Counted from the first letter of the stretch, positions 24,987 through 34,406 are shown. The stretch is 63,560 bases of DNA from Thiobacillus sp. UBA2597 (GCA_002339725.1 DDKN01000052.1:5777-69336); one strand, 5' to 3'. The notes: a model not told the origin generated them from the letters alone. Program-made: numbers and translations.

Positions 24987-26477
24987 ATGGAATTTAGCAT
25001 AAAGAGCGGTAATCCTGAAAAACAGCGGGTCGCCAGTGTGGTGGTCGGCGTCTTCGACTCGCGCAAATTGAGCGAGGCCGGCCAGGCGATCGATGCGGCC
25101 GCCGGCGGCTATCTGTCCGACATCATCCGGCGCGGCGACATGGAAGGCAAGTTGGGCACCACCCTGCTGCTGCACCATGTACCCAACACCCTGTGCGACC
25201 GCGTGCTGCTGGTCGGGCTGGGCAAGGAGCGCGAGTTTCGGGAAAAGCAGTATCGCGAGGCGGTGCGCGCCGCAGTCAAGGTGCTGAACGACACCGGTTC
25301 GATGGAGGCTGCGCTCTATCTGTCCGAGATCCCGGTCAAGCGCCGCGACGTGGCCTGGAACATCGAGCAGGCCGTGGTCGCCGCGCGCGAGGCGCTGTAC
25401 CGCTTCGACCAGCTGAAGAGCAAGCAGGAAGAGGTGCGCCGTCCGCTGCGCCGCCTGATCCTGGCCGTGTCCCGGCGCGGCGAACTGAGCGCGGGCGAGG
25501 ACGGCCTGGCGCGCGGTCTGGCCATCGCCAATGCCATGCAGCTGGCCAAGGATCTGGGCAACCTGCCCGGCAACATCTGCACCCCGAGCTACCTGGCCGA
25601 GCAGGCGCAGAAGCTCGCCAAGAGCCACGGTCTGGCGGTCGAGGTGCTGGAACTGGCCGACATGGAGAAGCTGGGTATGGGCGCCTTCATATCGGTGGCC
25701 AAGGGCAGCCGGCAGCCGCCCAAGTTCATCGTCATGCAGCACAAGGGCGGCAACAGAAAGCACAAACCCATCGTGCTGGTCGGCAAGGGCATCACCTTCG
25801 ACGCCGGCGGCATTTCGCTCAAGCCGGCGGCCGAGATGGACGAGATGAAGTACGACATGAGCGGGGCCGCCTCGGTCATGGCCACCCTGCAGGCGGCGGC
25901 CGAGCTGAAGCTGCCGCTCAACGTGGTCGGCCTGATCCCGACCTGCGAGAACCTGCCCGACGGTGCCGCCAACAAGCCGGGCGACATCGTCACCTCGATG
26001 TCGGGCCAGACCATCGAGGTCCTCAACACCGACGCCGAGGGCCGGCTGATCCTGTGCGACGCCCTGACCTATGCCGAGCGCTTCGAGCCCGAGGCCGTGG
26101 TCGACGTCGCCACCCTGACCGGTGCCTGCGTCATCGCCCTGGGCAACGTCGCCACCGGCCTGCTCGCCAACAACGACGCCCTGGCGCGCGAGCTGGTGCA
26201 TGCCGGCGAGTCGTCGTTCGACCGAGTCTGGCAGTTGCCGCTGTGGGACGATTACCAGGAGCAGTTGAAGAGCAATTTCGCCGACATGGCCAACATCGGC
26301 GGCCGCCCGGCCGGCACCATCACCGCGGCGGCCTTCCTGTCGCGCTTCGCCAAGAAATACCACTGGGCCCACCTCGACATTGCCGGCACCGCCTGGCGCT
26401 CGGGCAAGGACAAGGGCAGCACCGGCCGGCCGGTGCCGCTCCTGGTGCATTTCCTGCTGGGGCGCGCCGAGGGTTAG
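24987..26477 (+). CDS. pepA: PepA, leucyl aminopeptidase
   Basis: A hexameric di-metal cytosolic aminopeptidase of family M17, which removes N-terminal residues and, in some bacteria, binds DNA in Xer recombination. The 496-residue protein has the metal-binding GKGITFDAGGISLKPAAEMDEMKYDMSGAA region (Lys, Asp and the substrate Lys) and the family signature NTDAEGRLILCDAL near residue 350. It is normal length and has its own promoter. Confidence 0.97.
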   Translation: MEFSIKSGNPEKQRVASVVVGVFDSRKLSEAGQAIDAAAGGYLSDIIRRGDMEGKLGTTLLLHHVPNTLCDRVLLVGLGKEREFREKQYREAVRAAVKVLNDTGSMEAALYLSEIPVKRRDVAWNIEQAVVAAREALYRFDQLKSKQEEVRRPLRRLILAVSRRGELSAGEDGLARGLAIANAMQLAKDLGNLPGNICTPSYLAEQAQKLAKSHGLAVEVLELADMEKLGMGAFISVAKGSRQPPKFIVMQHKGGNRKHKPIVLVGKGITFDAGGISLKPAAEMDEMKYDMSGAASVMATLQAAAELKLPLNVVGLIPTCENLPDGAANKPGDIVTSMSGQTIEVLNTDAEGRLILCDALTYAERFEPEAVVDVATLTGACVIALGNVATGLLANNDALARELVHAGESSFDRVWQLPLWDDYQEQLKSNFADMANIGGRPAGTITAAAFLSRFAKKYHWAHLDIAGTAWRSGKDKGSTGRPVPLLVHFLLGRAEG

Positions 26478-26719
26478 GCGGGCGCCCTGTCCCGAATCCT
26501 CGCAGCGGAGGCCCCCAAGCGGGAGGAGAATGCCCTTTCATGCACCCTGAAGGCCGGGGGGATAGGGTTCACGCGTTAGCTCGTTGGCTGGCAAGGACCG
26601 TGCAAACGCCTCCCTCCGGCATGCCAGCTCAATCCAGGGTCCGTCAGTGAGAAAGGGCGCGATCGATTTTTGGCGTGGGCGTGTTACACTGTAATACCAA
26701 CAATCCAGGAGCGAGGTTC
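26478..26719. other. Intergenic region before the RHH/PIN pair
   Basis: No gene is seen in this 242-base gap. It contains G/C-rich imperfect repeats (26520-26640) that I could not assign to the families above, and it ends with the toxin-antitoxin promoter and operator. Confidence 0.4.
26684..26694 (+). promoter_or_regulatory. Short palindrome, possible RHH autoregulatory operator
   Basis: TTACACTGTAA has 5-bp inverted arms (TTACA/TGTAA). It overlaps a plausible -10 hexamer (TACACT) 25-30 bases upstream of the antitoxin start. Ribbon-helix-helix antitoxins commonly bind such palindromes at their own promoter. Confidence 0.45.
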
Positions 26720-26935
26720 ATGGGTACCCTGACAATGCGTATCGACGAGCGCATGGAGGCCGAGTTGGCCCGGCTGGCCGAGGCCTCCCATCGCACCAAG
26801 AGCGACCTGGCCCGCGAAATGCTGCGCCGGCAAATCGCCATTCGCCGCTTCGAGGCCTTGCGTGCCCGGGCGGTGCCCTATGCCGAGGCTGCCGGCTATC
26901 TCACCGATGAGGATGTCTTCCGGGACGTTTCGTGA
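26720..26935 (+). CDS. Ribbon-helix-helix antitoxin
   Basis: A 71-residue CopG/RHH-type protein: the beta-strand GTLTMRIDERMEAELARLAE and the following helix pair HRTKSDLAREMLRRQI are the DNA-binding fold; the C-terminal tail (AVPYAEAAGYLTDEDVFRDVS) should wrap the toxin. ATG 26720 follows GGAGCGAGG. The stop codon overlaps the toxin start (GTGA), a normal arrangement for type II antitoxin-toxin pairs. Confidence 0.8.
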   Translation: MGTLTMRIDERMEAELARLAEASHRTKSDLAREMLRRQIAIRRFEALRARAVPYAEAAGYLTDEDVFRDVS

Positions 26936-27336
26936 GGGTCTTTCTCGACACGAACGTACTGGCCAGTGCCTTGGCAACGCGCGGTCTGTGCGCCGATCTG
27001 TTTGAGGCCGTGCTGGCGGAACATGACCTGCTGACCAGCCAGGCTGTCCTGGACGAGTTGCAACGCATCCTGACCGACAAGTTCCGCCTGCCGCCCGAAC
27101 TGGTGCAGGCCTACATAGAGCTGGTCGAAGGCGTTGCCGAACTGGTCAAGGCGACCGAGACACTCAGCGCTGCCATCCCCGACCCCGACGATGTCGTTAT
27201 TTTGACGGCGGCCCGTTCCGGTGATGCGGCCTGCTTTGTCACCGGCGACAAGGTGCTGTTGGAACTGGGCAATGTGGATGCGATGCCCATTCTCTCCCCC
27301 CGGCAGTTTTGGGTAAGGTTTCGCCTGGGCCGGTGA
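26932..27336 (+). CDS. PIN-domain toxin (VapC-like ribonuclease)
   Basis: A 134-residue PIN-domain protein with the acidic residues of the active site: Asp in VFLDTNVLASAL (residue 6), Glu in SQAVLDELQRIL (about residue 43), and Asp residues in PDPDDVVILTAA and FVTGDKVLL. It should be an RNA-cleaving toxin. It starts at GTG 26932, coupled to the RHH antitoxin. The last 98 bases are overlapped antiparallel by the SNase-like reading frame. Confidence 0.82.
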   Translation: MRVFLDTNVLASALATRGLCADLFEAVLAEHDLLTSQAVLDELQRILTDKFRLPPELVQAYIELVEGVAELVKATETLSAAIPDPDDVVILTAARSGDAACFVTGDKVLLELGNVDAMPILSPRQFWVRFRLGR

Positions 27337-27787
27337 TGCCCCCCGGCAAGGCCTCCATCGGCTTGGCCCGCCAGGCAAGGCCCTCGCTCAGGAGCTTGAG
27401 GTTGATGTCCTCGCCCTTGAGCTTGACCACCCCCACCAGGCGGCCCTTGTCGTCGCGGCTGACCACGTCGACGCAGACGTCACGGCTGTTGATCCACTGG
27501 TTGAGCTTGTATTTGGCAATGGGCGCGGCGTTTTGCGGCGGTTCCGGGGCATAGGTCCACGCTAACCGCACCGGCACGGCCTGGCCGCTGGCATCGCTCA
27601 TGTAGAAGCGGTTGCCGCTGAGCAGGGTGTAGACCCGGCCGCAGACGGTGTCGGCCGCGGCGGGAGGCACGACGGCCAAGATGAACAGGCCGGCGAGCAG
27701 AGCCGGGGCCAGCCATCTTCCCGGCCGGGCGAAACCGCGCACAGGCTGGCCGGCCAAGGGGCTTGCGAGAAAGGGGTTTGCGGGCAT
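27239..27787 (-). CDS. Secreted SNase-fold (thermonuclease-like) protein
   Basis: A 182-residue protein with a long, Arg-containing N-terminal signal (hydrophobic core LAPALLAGLFILAVVPPAAA). The mature part GRVYTLLSGNRFYMSD, VPVRLAWTYAPEPPQ, DVCVDVVSRDDKGRLVGVV and INLKLLSEGLAW follows the staphylococcal-nuclease OB-fold pattern, but the usual DGDT and first active-site Arg context is not conserved, so catalysis is doubtful. ATG 27787 was chosen because it begins the signal peptide. Its last 30 or so codons overlap the PIN toxin gene and may be read-through of a lost stop. Confidence 0.6.
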   Translation of the reverse strand: MPANPFLASPLAGQPVRGFARPGRWLAPALLAGLFILAVVPPAAADTVCGRVYTLLSGNRFYMSDASGQAVPVRLAWTYAPEPPQNAAPIAKYKLNQWINSRDVCVDVVSRDDKGRLVGVVKLKGEDINLKLLSEGLAWRAKPMEALPGGITGPGETLPKTAGGREWASHPHCPVPTAPCRR

Positions 27788-27824
27788 AATGGGTTGCATG
27801 AGGTCAGTCAACAAGGATTGCATC

Positions 27825-28226
27825 GTGAACGAACAAAAAACTTACGATCCCAAGTCCGGCTTGGCCCAACTGGAGGCCTTCGCCAAGGCCAACCGGCACC
27901 GCCAGATCGGCACGCTGGAATGGAACCGCGTGCTCTGGCGCACCATCGGCAAGCCGGCATTCAAACTCATCAACGCCTTCTTCGGCCGCCTGCTGCTCAA
28001 GCTGGCCCTGCCCGCCGCGGCCGGCATCGGCATGGGGTACTGGCTCGGCAGCGTCTGGGCCGGCGTCATCGCGGCGGTGGTGATGGTGGCATTCATGGTG
28101 GATATGGCGCGTGGCGGCACTCCTGGTGCGGAAGATTGGGAAGAAGAGTTCGATTTCGATCACGGGCGGACGCCTGGGATGCTCGCTAATGACCCCGGTT
28201 CTCGTTGGTATATGGGCGACGATTAG
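27825..28226 (+). CDS. Small two-helix membrane protein, unknown
   Basis: A 133-residue protein. The N-terminal 50 residues are polar, then two hydrophobic segments (about residues 60-78 and 80-95, LLLKLALPAAAGIGMGYWLG and VIAAVVMVAFMVD) and an acidic tail (EDWEEEFDFDHGR). GTG 27825 is preferred because AAGGA lies 8 bases upstream; ATG 27798 is an alternative. It is convergent with the traG remnant, 8 bases apart. I recognise no family; its location between a toxin-antitoxin pair and a conjugation-gene remnant suggests accessory origin. Confidence 0.55.
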   Translation: MNEQKTYDPKSGLAQLEAFAKANRHRQIGTLEWNRVLWRTIGKPAFKLINAFFGRLLLKLALPAAAGIGMGYWLGSVWAGVIAAVVMVAFMVDMARGGTPGAEDWEEEFDFDHGRTPGMLANDPGSRWYMGDD

Positions 28227-28234
28227 CGGTATCC

Positions 28235-30205
28235 TCAGAACAGCTTCTTCCCAGCGTCCACGACGCTGACACCCTTCTTCTTGGACTCGTAGTCCCCCCG
28301 CATGGCGGCTCGATCGTTCTGGCTATGTCCGCCATGTGATCCAGGGCGGACGGTGGAGGGCTTGGCCGACTCCTGTTGAAAGGCGGCTTGGGCTTGCTGT
28401 TCCGGGGGCTGGCCTGAAGCGGGCGGGGGTGGTGGCTGACGGGTGACCGCGGCTTTGGGCGGTTGGATGTTACCCGCGGCAGCTGTATGCTGCGTGGCGT
28501 CCATCCCCAGCAGTTGGCCAGCCAGCTTGTCGCCTTCCACCTTGTTCTCGATCTCGCCGGCCGTGGTGGTTGGGGCCTTGAGGCCAAGGTTCACGCCGTC
28601 GACCCGTTCGACCAGTTGGTCCAGCATGGGATTGTGGGTGTTGACCATGTGCTGGACCGCGCCGGCGAACAAGCCCATGTCGGTGCCCCGGAATCGTGAC
28701 ATGTTATTGAGTTGGGCCTGGGCCGCCGCCGCGTTTTCCGGGTTGGACAGCCAGGCCTGGATGGCCTGCGTCGCTTCGATGTTGCCGCGCAGCTTGTAGG
28801 CCAGATCGCCGCTCTTGTAATTGAGCTTGGCGGCGCGTTCCTGATCGACGCTGCGCAGCGCGGCCAGCTTCTCCCCGGACTCTTCGGCGCGCTTCCAGGC
28901 TTGACTGTAGCCATTGCCCAATTCCCGTGCAAACGCGTTGCGGGTGCTGGTTTCGGTGCGGCTGCCGTCGCCACGGAAGCGGCTTTCCGTATCGCGCCAG
29001 GTTTGCGCACTGGTCATGCCAACCGTTTCGGACAGGGCCTTTTCGTAGGACTCGGTTTCCTTGAGGGCGGCTTTTTCGGTGCTGGTTAGGTTGGCCTCTA
29101 CATCCCCAGCCAGACTGAGCAGGTTCTTTCCGGCCTTGGCGATTTTGCTGGGATCCTTGCTGTCCACCGCGGCGTTGTAGGCGCTGGCTGCCTCCACCAG
29201 GGCCATCGCCCCGCCGACCATTGCCGCGCCCAGCAGCTTGCCCTGGGGCGGCAGTGGCACCCTGAGGCCGGCCGCCACGCCGGCCCGGGCCCCTTTGATC
29301 AGACCTTTGATGGCTTCACGGCCGGCACCGCCTTTGCCCATGAATTTGCCGGCCTGGCGGACTGCATCATCAATCTTGGCCCCGCCCTGCATGCCGGCCA
29401 TGACCCGGGCCTGAAATTCCTCGGATTCCTCTGTGCTGATGACGCCCTTGTCGACCAGGGACTTCGTCAAGCCGCGCACCACCTGCGCTTCCTTGCTGTT
29501 GTCGTTCTGCATGCGGTGGCCATACTCTTTGTAGGCCGCCGTGGTGTTGTCGATGCCGGTTGCCTTCTTGACCGCGGCATCCATGCGTTGCTGTGCTTCG
29601 TGACTGTATTTTTCGTGGGTGGCTTGTTCTTGGGCAACCCTGTTGTTCAGGCTTGAGCTGTAGCTATAGACAGACTCCAATTCCGAGCCATCGTTTGAGG
29701 TACTCATCACCCCGCCGCCGGCCATGCCTTTGGCGGTCATGCTGTTGGCCGCGTGATACGTCCGCAACGAGCTGGTGCCCGGCAGCATGCCGGCCAGAGC
29801 GGCCGTGCCTTCCATGCCGCCGACATCGCGCGCCGCGTTGTCCTTGGTCACCGAATCCATGGTCTGGCCCACGCCGCGGGCGACGTGGGTCCAGGCGTGC
29901 ATCGAGCCGGTGATGATGGCCAGGGAGATGAGGGGGATGAAGCCGACCATCTCGGCCAGCACAGTGTGCACCCGCACGGCGTGGTCGTAGAGCACGTCGA
30001 TGGTGCCGGTGCCCAGGGCGCCCAGGTTGGCCATGAAGACCTGGTGCGAGAAGCTGTCCAGGTTGCTGTACATGGCGTAGTTGAGGATGGCGGCCATGGG
30101 GCAGGAAGGTCTGGGTCCAGGCGCCGAACATGACGAATTTCATGAGGATGCCGATGCCGGACGGGCCGGCGAAGGCGGCACGATGCCGGCTAAACCAGTG
30201 CCCGT
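28235..30205 (-). pseudogene. Truncated, frameshifted traG-like conjugation gene
   Basis: The main open frame (28235-30097) encodes 620 residues like the middle and C-terminal part of F-type TraG mating-pair proteins: membrane helix SLAIITGSMHAWTHVARGVG, then long helical soluble sequence and a Pro/Gln-rich tail. Upstream codons continue in another frame (30101-30190: FAGPSGIGILMKFVMFGAW, TQTFLP); removing one C from the CCCC run at about 30098-30101 joins the frames. The N-terminal membrane domain is missing, and the homology ends at the nadB stop codon. No other tra gene is present. Confidence 0.72.
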
Positions 30206-30206
30206 G

Positions 30207-31778
30207 TCAGCGTGGCGGCGGCTCCAGCACGGTTGGCGCCGCCTCCGGCAGCAGGTCGGGGTAGTCGCGCGAGCAGTGCAGGCCGCGGCTTTCGTGGCGC
30301 CGGGTGGCGCTGCGCACGATCAGGTCGGCGGTGAGCACCAGGTTTCTGAGTTCGAGCAGGTCGTTGCTGACCCGGAAGTTGGAGTAGTACTCGTCGATCT
30401 CTTCGCTCAGGAGCTGAATTCTGTGCGCCGCCCGTTCCAGCCGGCGGTTGGTGCGCACGATGCCGACATAGTCCCACATGAAGCGGCGCAGTTCGTGCCA
30501 GTTGTGGGCGATGACGATCTCCTCGTCGGCATCGGTCACCCGGCTCTCGTCCCAGGCCGGCAGCGGCCGCTCCGGCACCGGCTGGCTCTGGGCGATGTCC
30601 GCCGCCGCGGCGCGGCCGTAGACCACGCATTCCAGCAGGGAGTTGCTGGCCAGCCGGTTGGCGCCATGCAGGCCGGTGCAGGCGGTTTCACCGATGGCGT
30701 AGAGGTTGGCCAGGTCGGTGCGGCCGTGGCGGTCGACCACGATGCCGCCGCAGGTGTAGTGCGCGGCCGGGGCGACCGGGATCCACTCGCGCGTGATGTC
30801 GATGTTGAATTCCTTGCAGCGCTCGTAGATGGTCGGGAAGTGGCTGATGATGAATTTGGCCGGCTGGTGGGTGATGTCGAGGTAGACGCAATCGAGGCCG
30901 CGCTTTTTCATCTCCGAGTCGATCGCCCGGGCCACGATGTCGCGCGGGGCCAGCTCGGCCCGCTCGTCGTATTCCGGCATGAACCGGCTGCCGTCGGGCA
31001 GGCGCAGCACGGCGCCCTCGCCGCGCATGGCCTCGGTGATCAGGAAGGATTTGGCGTGCGGGTGATACAGGCAGGTCGGGTGGAACTGGATGAACTCCAG
31101 GTTGGCCACCCGGCAGCCGGCGCGCCAGCCCATGGCGATGCCGTCACCGGTGGCGGTGTCGGGATTCGAGGTGTAGAGGAAGACCTTGCCGGCGCCGCCG
31201 GTGGCGAGCACGGTGTGCCCGGCCGAGAAGGTCTCGACATGGCCGCTGTCCATGTTGAGGACATAGGCACCATGGACGCGGCGCTCGTCGAGGCCGAGTT
31301 TGCGCCCCGTGATCAGATCGATGGCGATGCGCTGGTCGAGCAGGGTGATGTTGGGTGCCGCCTCGAGTCTGGCCCTGAGCGTGGTCTGCACCACCCGGCC
31401 CGTGGCATCGGCGGCGTGGAAGATGCGGCGGTGGCTGTGGCCACCCTCGCGCGTCAGATGATAGCCGCCGTTTTCCCGGTCGAACGGCACGCCGGCCTGG
31501 ATCAGCCAGTCGATCGCGGCCGGGCCGTTTTCCACCACATAGCGCACGGTGGCCTCGTCGCACAGGCCGGCACCCGAGATGAGGGTGTCCTGGACATGGG
31601 CCTCGAAGCTGTCGTCGGTATTGGCGACAGCGGCGATGCCCCCCTGCGCCCAATAACTGGCGCTTTCCTCGAAGGGCTTTTTGGCCAGCAGGGCGATGCG
31701 CAGCCGGCTGGGCAGGCTCAAGGCCAGGCTGGCGGCGGCCAGGCCGGCGCCGATGATGAGGACGTCGTAACGCTGCAT
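30207..31778 (-). CDS. nadB: NadB, L-aspartate oxidase
   Basis: NadB oxidises L-aspartate to iminoaspartate in the first step of de novo NAD synthesis. The 523-residue flavoprotein has the FAD-binding motif YDVLIIGAGLAAASLAL at the N-terminus, the SYWAQGGIAAV substrate loop, HHxxR-type active-site region (HPTCLYHPHAKSFLITEAMRGEGA), the GETACTGLHGANRLASNSLLE signature, and a C-terminal helical domain. ATG 31778 gives the canonical start. Its own 3' flank is replaced by the traG remnant. Confidence 0.97.
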   Translation of the reverse strand: MQRYDVLIIGAGLAAASLALSLPSRLRIALLAKKPFEESASYWAQGGIAAVANTDDSFEAHVQDTLISGAGLCDEATVRYVVENGPAAIDWLIQAGVPFDRENGGYHLTREGGHSHRRIFHAADATGRVVQTTLRARLEAAPNITLLDQRIAIDLITGRKLGLDERRVHGAYVLNMDSGHVETFSAGHTVLATGGAGKVFLYTSNPDTATGDGIAMGWRAGCRVANLEFIQFHPTCLYHPHAKSFLITEAMRGEGAVLRLPDGSRFMPEYDERAELAPRDIVARAIDSEMKKRGLDCVYLDITHQPAKFIISHFPTIYERCKEFNIDITREWIPVAPAAHYTCGGIVVDRHGRTDLANLYAIGETACTGLHGANRLASNSLLECVVYGRAAAADIAQSQPVPERPLPAWDESRVTDADEEIVIAHNWHELRRFMWDYVGIVRTNRRLERAAHRIQLLSEEIDEYYSNFRVSNDLLELRNLVLTADLIVRSATRRHESRGLHCSRDYPDLLPEAAPTVLEPPPR

Positions 31779-31913
31779 AGAGACCTTGAAGATTTGGCGG
31801 GAACTTGCGGGCAGGCCGGCCGGTCTTTGCAAGCGATGCCCCTTGCTGCCCGGTTATACTAGCCCGATGTGCAATTGGGAAGCCAGTCAGGGAAGGGGAG
31901 GCCCGGCAAGCCG

Positions 31914-32516
31914 ATGAGTGAACGGGAAATCGACCGACAGTTGGTCGAGCGGGTGAAGCGGGGCGACAAGCGCGCCTTCGAGCTGCTGGTCGAAAAATAC
32001 CGGCGCAAGCTGACCCGGCTGCTGTCGCGCATGGTGCGCGACCCGGACGAGGTCGAGGACATCGCCCAGGAGACCTTCATCAAGGCCTACCGGGCGCTGC
32101 CCCAGTTCCGCGGCGATGCGGCTTTCTATACCTGGTTGTATCGGATCGGCGTCAACACCGCGAAGAACTACCTGGCGGCCAAGGGCAAGGCGATGCCGAC
32201 GGTGACCGAACGTGCCCTGCCGGATCAGGACGAGGAAGCGGAAGAGCGCCTGGTGGCACAGGACATCAACACGCCGGAATCGGAGTTGCTGTCCAAGCAG
32301 GTGGCCCTGGCCGTGAACGAGGCGGTCGAGGCCCTGCCGGAAGAGTTGCGCACGGCGATCACCCTGCGCGAGATGGAGGGCCTGAGTTATGAGGAAATCG
32401 CCAATTTGATGGCCTGCCCGATCGGCACCGTCCGCTCCCGCATCTTCCGGGCGCGTGAGGCCATTGCCGCCAAGCTGCGGCCGATTCTGGGCACAGGACA
32501 AGACACGAGGTGGTAA
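31914..32516 (+). CDS. rpoE: RpoE, ECF sigma factor sigma-E
   Basis: RpoE controls the envelope-stress regulon. The 200-residue protein starts MSEREIDRQLVERVKRGDKR and has region 2 (DEVEDIAQETFIKAYRAL, then FYTWLYRIGVNTAKNYL) and region 4 (LPEELRTAITLREMEGLSYEEIANLMACPIGTVRSRIFRAREA split over the helix-turn-helix). A -10-like TATACT lies at 31855-31860. It heads the rpoE-rseA-rseB-rseC-degP cluster; rseA starts two bases after its stop. Confidence 0.97.
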   Translation: MSEREIDRQLVERVKRGDKRAFELLVEKYRRKLTRLLSRMVRDPDEVEDIAQETFIKAYRALPQFRGDAAFYTWLYRIGVNTAKNYLAAKGKAMPTVTERALPDQDEEAEERLVAQDINTPESELLSKQVALAVNEAVEALPEELRTAITLREMEGLSYEEIANLMACPIGTVRSRIFRAREAIAAKLRPILGTGQDTRW

Positions 32517-32518
32517 CC

Positions 32519-33040
32519 ATGCAAGAACCGATGAAGACAAGCCAGACCGACGCCGAGGATTGGCTCTCGGCCCTGATCGACGGCGAGCTCGACGAGCCGG
32601 AAAGCGCGGAACGCATTCGCCGCCTGGCGCGGGACGAGGCGCTGCAGGCGCGCTGGTCGGAATACTGCCTGATCGGCGATGCTTTGCGCGGTCTGCCGCA
32701 TGGCTCGGACCGGCTGCCGGCGCGGTTGCGCACGGCCCTGGACCAGGAGCCGACCGTGCTGGCCCCGGTGGCCAAACCCATGCGCCAGCAGCCGGCCCTC
32801 TGGCTGGCCGCCGCGGCGACCGTGGCGGCGGTGACCTGGCTGGTGCTGCAGGCCGCGCCCAGCGATGAGCTGTCGGTCCAGATGGCGGCCCAGACCGTCG
32901 GCCATCCGCCCCTGGCGCAACCGGCTGGCGTCGATGTCAGTGTCTATCTGGCGGCGCATCAGGATTACGCCCAGGCCCTGACCACCGGTGCCGACATGCA
33001 ATTTAGCCGGGTGGCCCTGTCGCTGGAGGCGCCACGATGA
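32519..33040 (+). CDS. rseA: RseA, anti-sigma-E factor
   Basis: A 173-residue single-pass inner-membrane anti-sigma factor. The N-terminal cytoplasmic RseA/MucA domain (EDWLSALIDGELDEPESAER, RWSEYCLIGDALRG) binds sigma-E; one membrane helix (ALWLAAAATVAAVTWLVL) spans about residues 98-117; the periplasmic tail follows. Stress proteases cleave it to free sigma-E. Start ATG 32519 follows GAGGTGG. The stop overlaps rseB by four bases. Confidence 0.93.
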   Translation: MQEPMKTSQTDAEDWLSALIDGELDEPESAERIRRLARDEALQARWSEYCLIGDALRGLPHGSDRLPARLRTALDQEPTVLAPVAKPMRQQPALWLAAAATVAAVTWLVLQAAPSDELSVQMAAQTVGHPPLAQPAGVDVSVYLAAHQDYAQALTTGADMQFSRVALSLEAPR

Positions 33041-33963
33041 GGCAGGCCTGGCTGGGGCTGGTCTGCCTGCTGGCGGGCCAGGTGTGGGCGGCACCGGAAT
33101 CCATGAGCGACTGGCTGCAGCGGGTGGCGGAGGCGCCGCGCCGCCTGAGCTACGAAGGCGTGTTCGTGTTCCAGCAGGGCGATGCCATGCAGACGGTGCA
33201 GATCGTCAACCGGCCCGATCGCGGCGGCAAGGAGAGCCGGCTCACCCTGCTCGATGGCGTGCCGCGTGAAGTGCTGTGCAGCCGGAGTGAATCGCTCAAC
33301 CTGTCGACTCAGGATGGCCAGATCAGGCTCGAGCGCCGGCTCAACACCCGGCACTTCCCCGATCTGTTGCCGGCCCAGGCCGAGCGGCTGCTGGCCTGGT
33401 ATGAGCTCAAGCCAGGCAAGCTGGCGCGGGTGGCCGGCCTCGATTGCCGGCAACTGGAGCTGGTACCCAAGGACCGCTACCGCTGGGGCTATGTCCTATG
33501 CGCCGAAAAGGACAGCCAGCTGCCGCTCAAGGCAGTGATGGTGAACGAGCGCGGCCAGGCCCTGATGCAATATGCCTTCACCGAGGTGCAGATCGGCCGC
33601 TCGCGTGAGCCGGTCGCGCCCAAGCTACCGGCCCGGCCAGTGTCCGAGGCCCCGGTTCAGGCCAGCGGCGACACCCTGCGAATCAAGCAGTTGCCACCCG
33701 GTTTCGTGCGGGTGGCGGCGGTCAAGCGCAAGCTGCCCCAGCACGCCGAGGAAACCGAGCACTGGGTTTTCAGCGATGGTCTCACCCACATCTCCCTGTT
33801 CATCGAACCGGTGGCCAAACCGGTGCAGCCGGTCAAGGGCGAGAGCAAGCGTGGCATGCTCAATATGCTGGTGCGCCAGGTGGGCGGGCATCAGGTGACC
33901 GTGCTGGGCGAGGCGCCCTGGCCCGCGATCGAGGCGGTCGCCATGGCCCTGGAAGATCAATGA
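33037..33963 (+). CDS. rseB: RseB, periplasmic regulator of sigma-E
   Basis: RseB binds the periplasmic tail of RseA and protects it until lipopolysaccharide stress releases it. The 308-residue protein has a signal peptide (LGLVCLLAGQVWA), the MucB/RseB N-terminal LolA-like domain (LSYEGVFVFQQGD, RLTLLDGVPREVL) and the smaller C-terminal domain (LPPGFVRVAAVKRK, VFSDGLTHISLFIEP). It overlaps rseA and rseC by four bases each. Confidence 0.93.
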   Translation: MRQAWLGLVCLLAGQVWAAPESMSDWLQRVAEAPRRLSYEGVFVFQQGDAMQTVQIVNRPDRGGKESRLTLLDGVPREVLCSRSESLNLSTQDGQIRLERRLNTRHFPDLLPAQAERLLAWYELKPGKLARVAGLDCRQLELVPKDRYRWGYVLCAEKDSQLPLKAVMVNERGQALMQYAFTEVQIGRSREPVAPKLPARPVSEAPVQASGDTLRIKQLPPGFVRVAAVKRKLPQHAEETEHWVFSDGLTHISLFIEPVAKPVQPVKGESKRGMLNMLVRQVGGHQVTVLGEAPWPAIEAVAMALEDQ

Positions 33964-34403
33964 GCGAAACCCTGGCCCGGGTGGTGCGCACCGAAGGCGA
34001 TCTGGCCTGGGTCGAGGTGCAGGCGCCGGCCTCCTGCAGTGCCTGCGGCGGCCGGGGCTGCGGCTCGGCCACGGTGTTCGGCCAGTTGTTTTCGGCCCGG
34101 CCGGCGGCCTATCCGGTCGACAATACCATCGCCGCCCGGCCGGGCGAGACCGTGGTGGTCGCGCTCGACGAGGGGGTGCTGCTGCGCGCCACCCTGCGCG
34201 CCTATGGCCTGCCGCTGCTGCTGGTGCTCTTGGGCGCTGCCGCCGGCATGGCCCTGGCCGGCGAACTCGCGGCGATTGCCGGGGCCGCGATCGGCCTGGC
34301 CCTGGGGGGCTGGCAAATGCGCCGGGCGCGCCCGGCCCGACCCAGTATCGTGCGTTATGGCGATGCCCAGAGTTTTTCCTGTTCATCGGCTCATGTGAGG
34401 TAA
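33960..34403 (+). CDS. rseC: RseC, SoxR-reducing/positive sigma-E regulator
   Basis: A 147-residue inner-membrane protein of the RseC/RsxC-associated MucC family. The N-terminal cytoplasmic part has a Cys cluster (CSACGGRGCG), and two membrane helices follow (about residues 80-97 and 100-115). It is thought to modulate sigma-E activity or SoxR reduction. It is translationally coupled to rseB, and degP follows after three bases. Confidence 0.88.
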   Translation: MSETLARVVRTEGDLAWVEVQAPASCSACGGRGCGSATVFGQLFSARPAAYPVDNTIAARPGETVVVALDEGVLLRATLRAYGLPLLLVLLGAAAGMALAGELAAIAGAAIGLALGGWQMRRARPARPSIVRYGDAQSFSCSSAHVR

Positions 34404-34406
34404 GAC

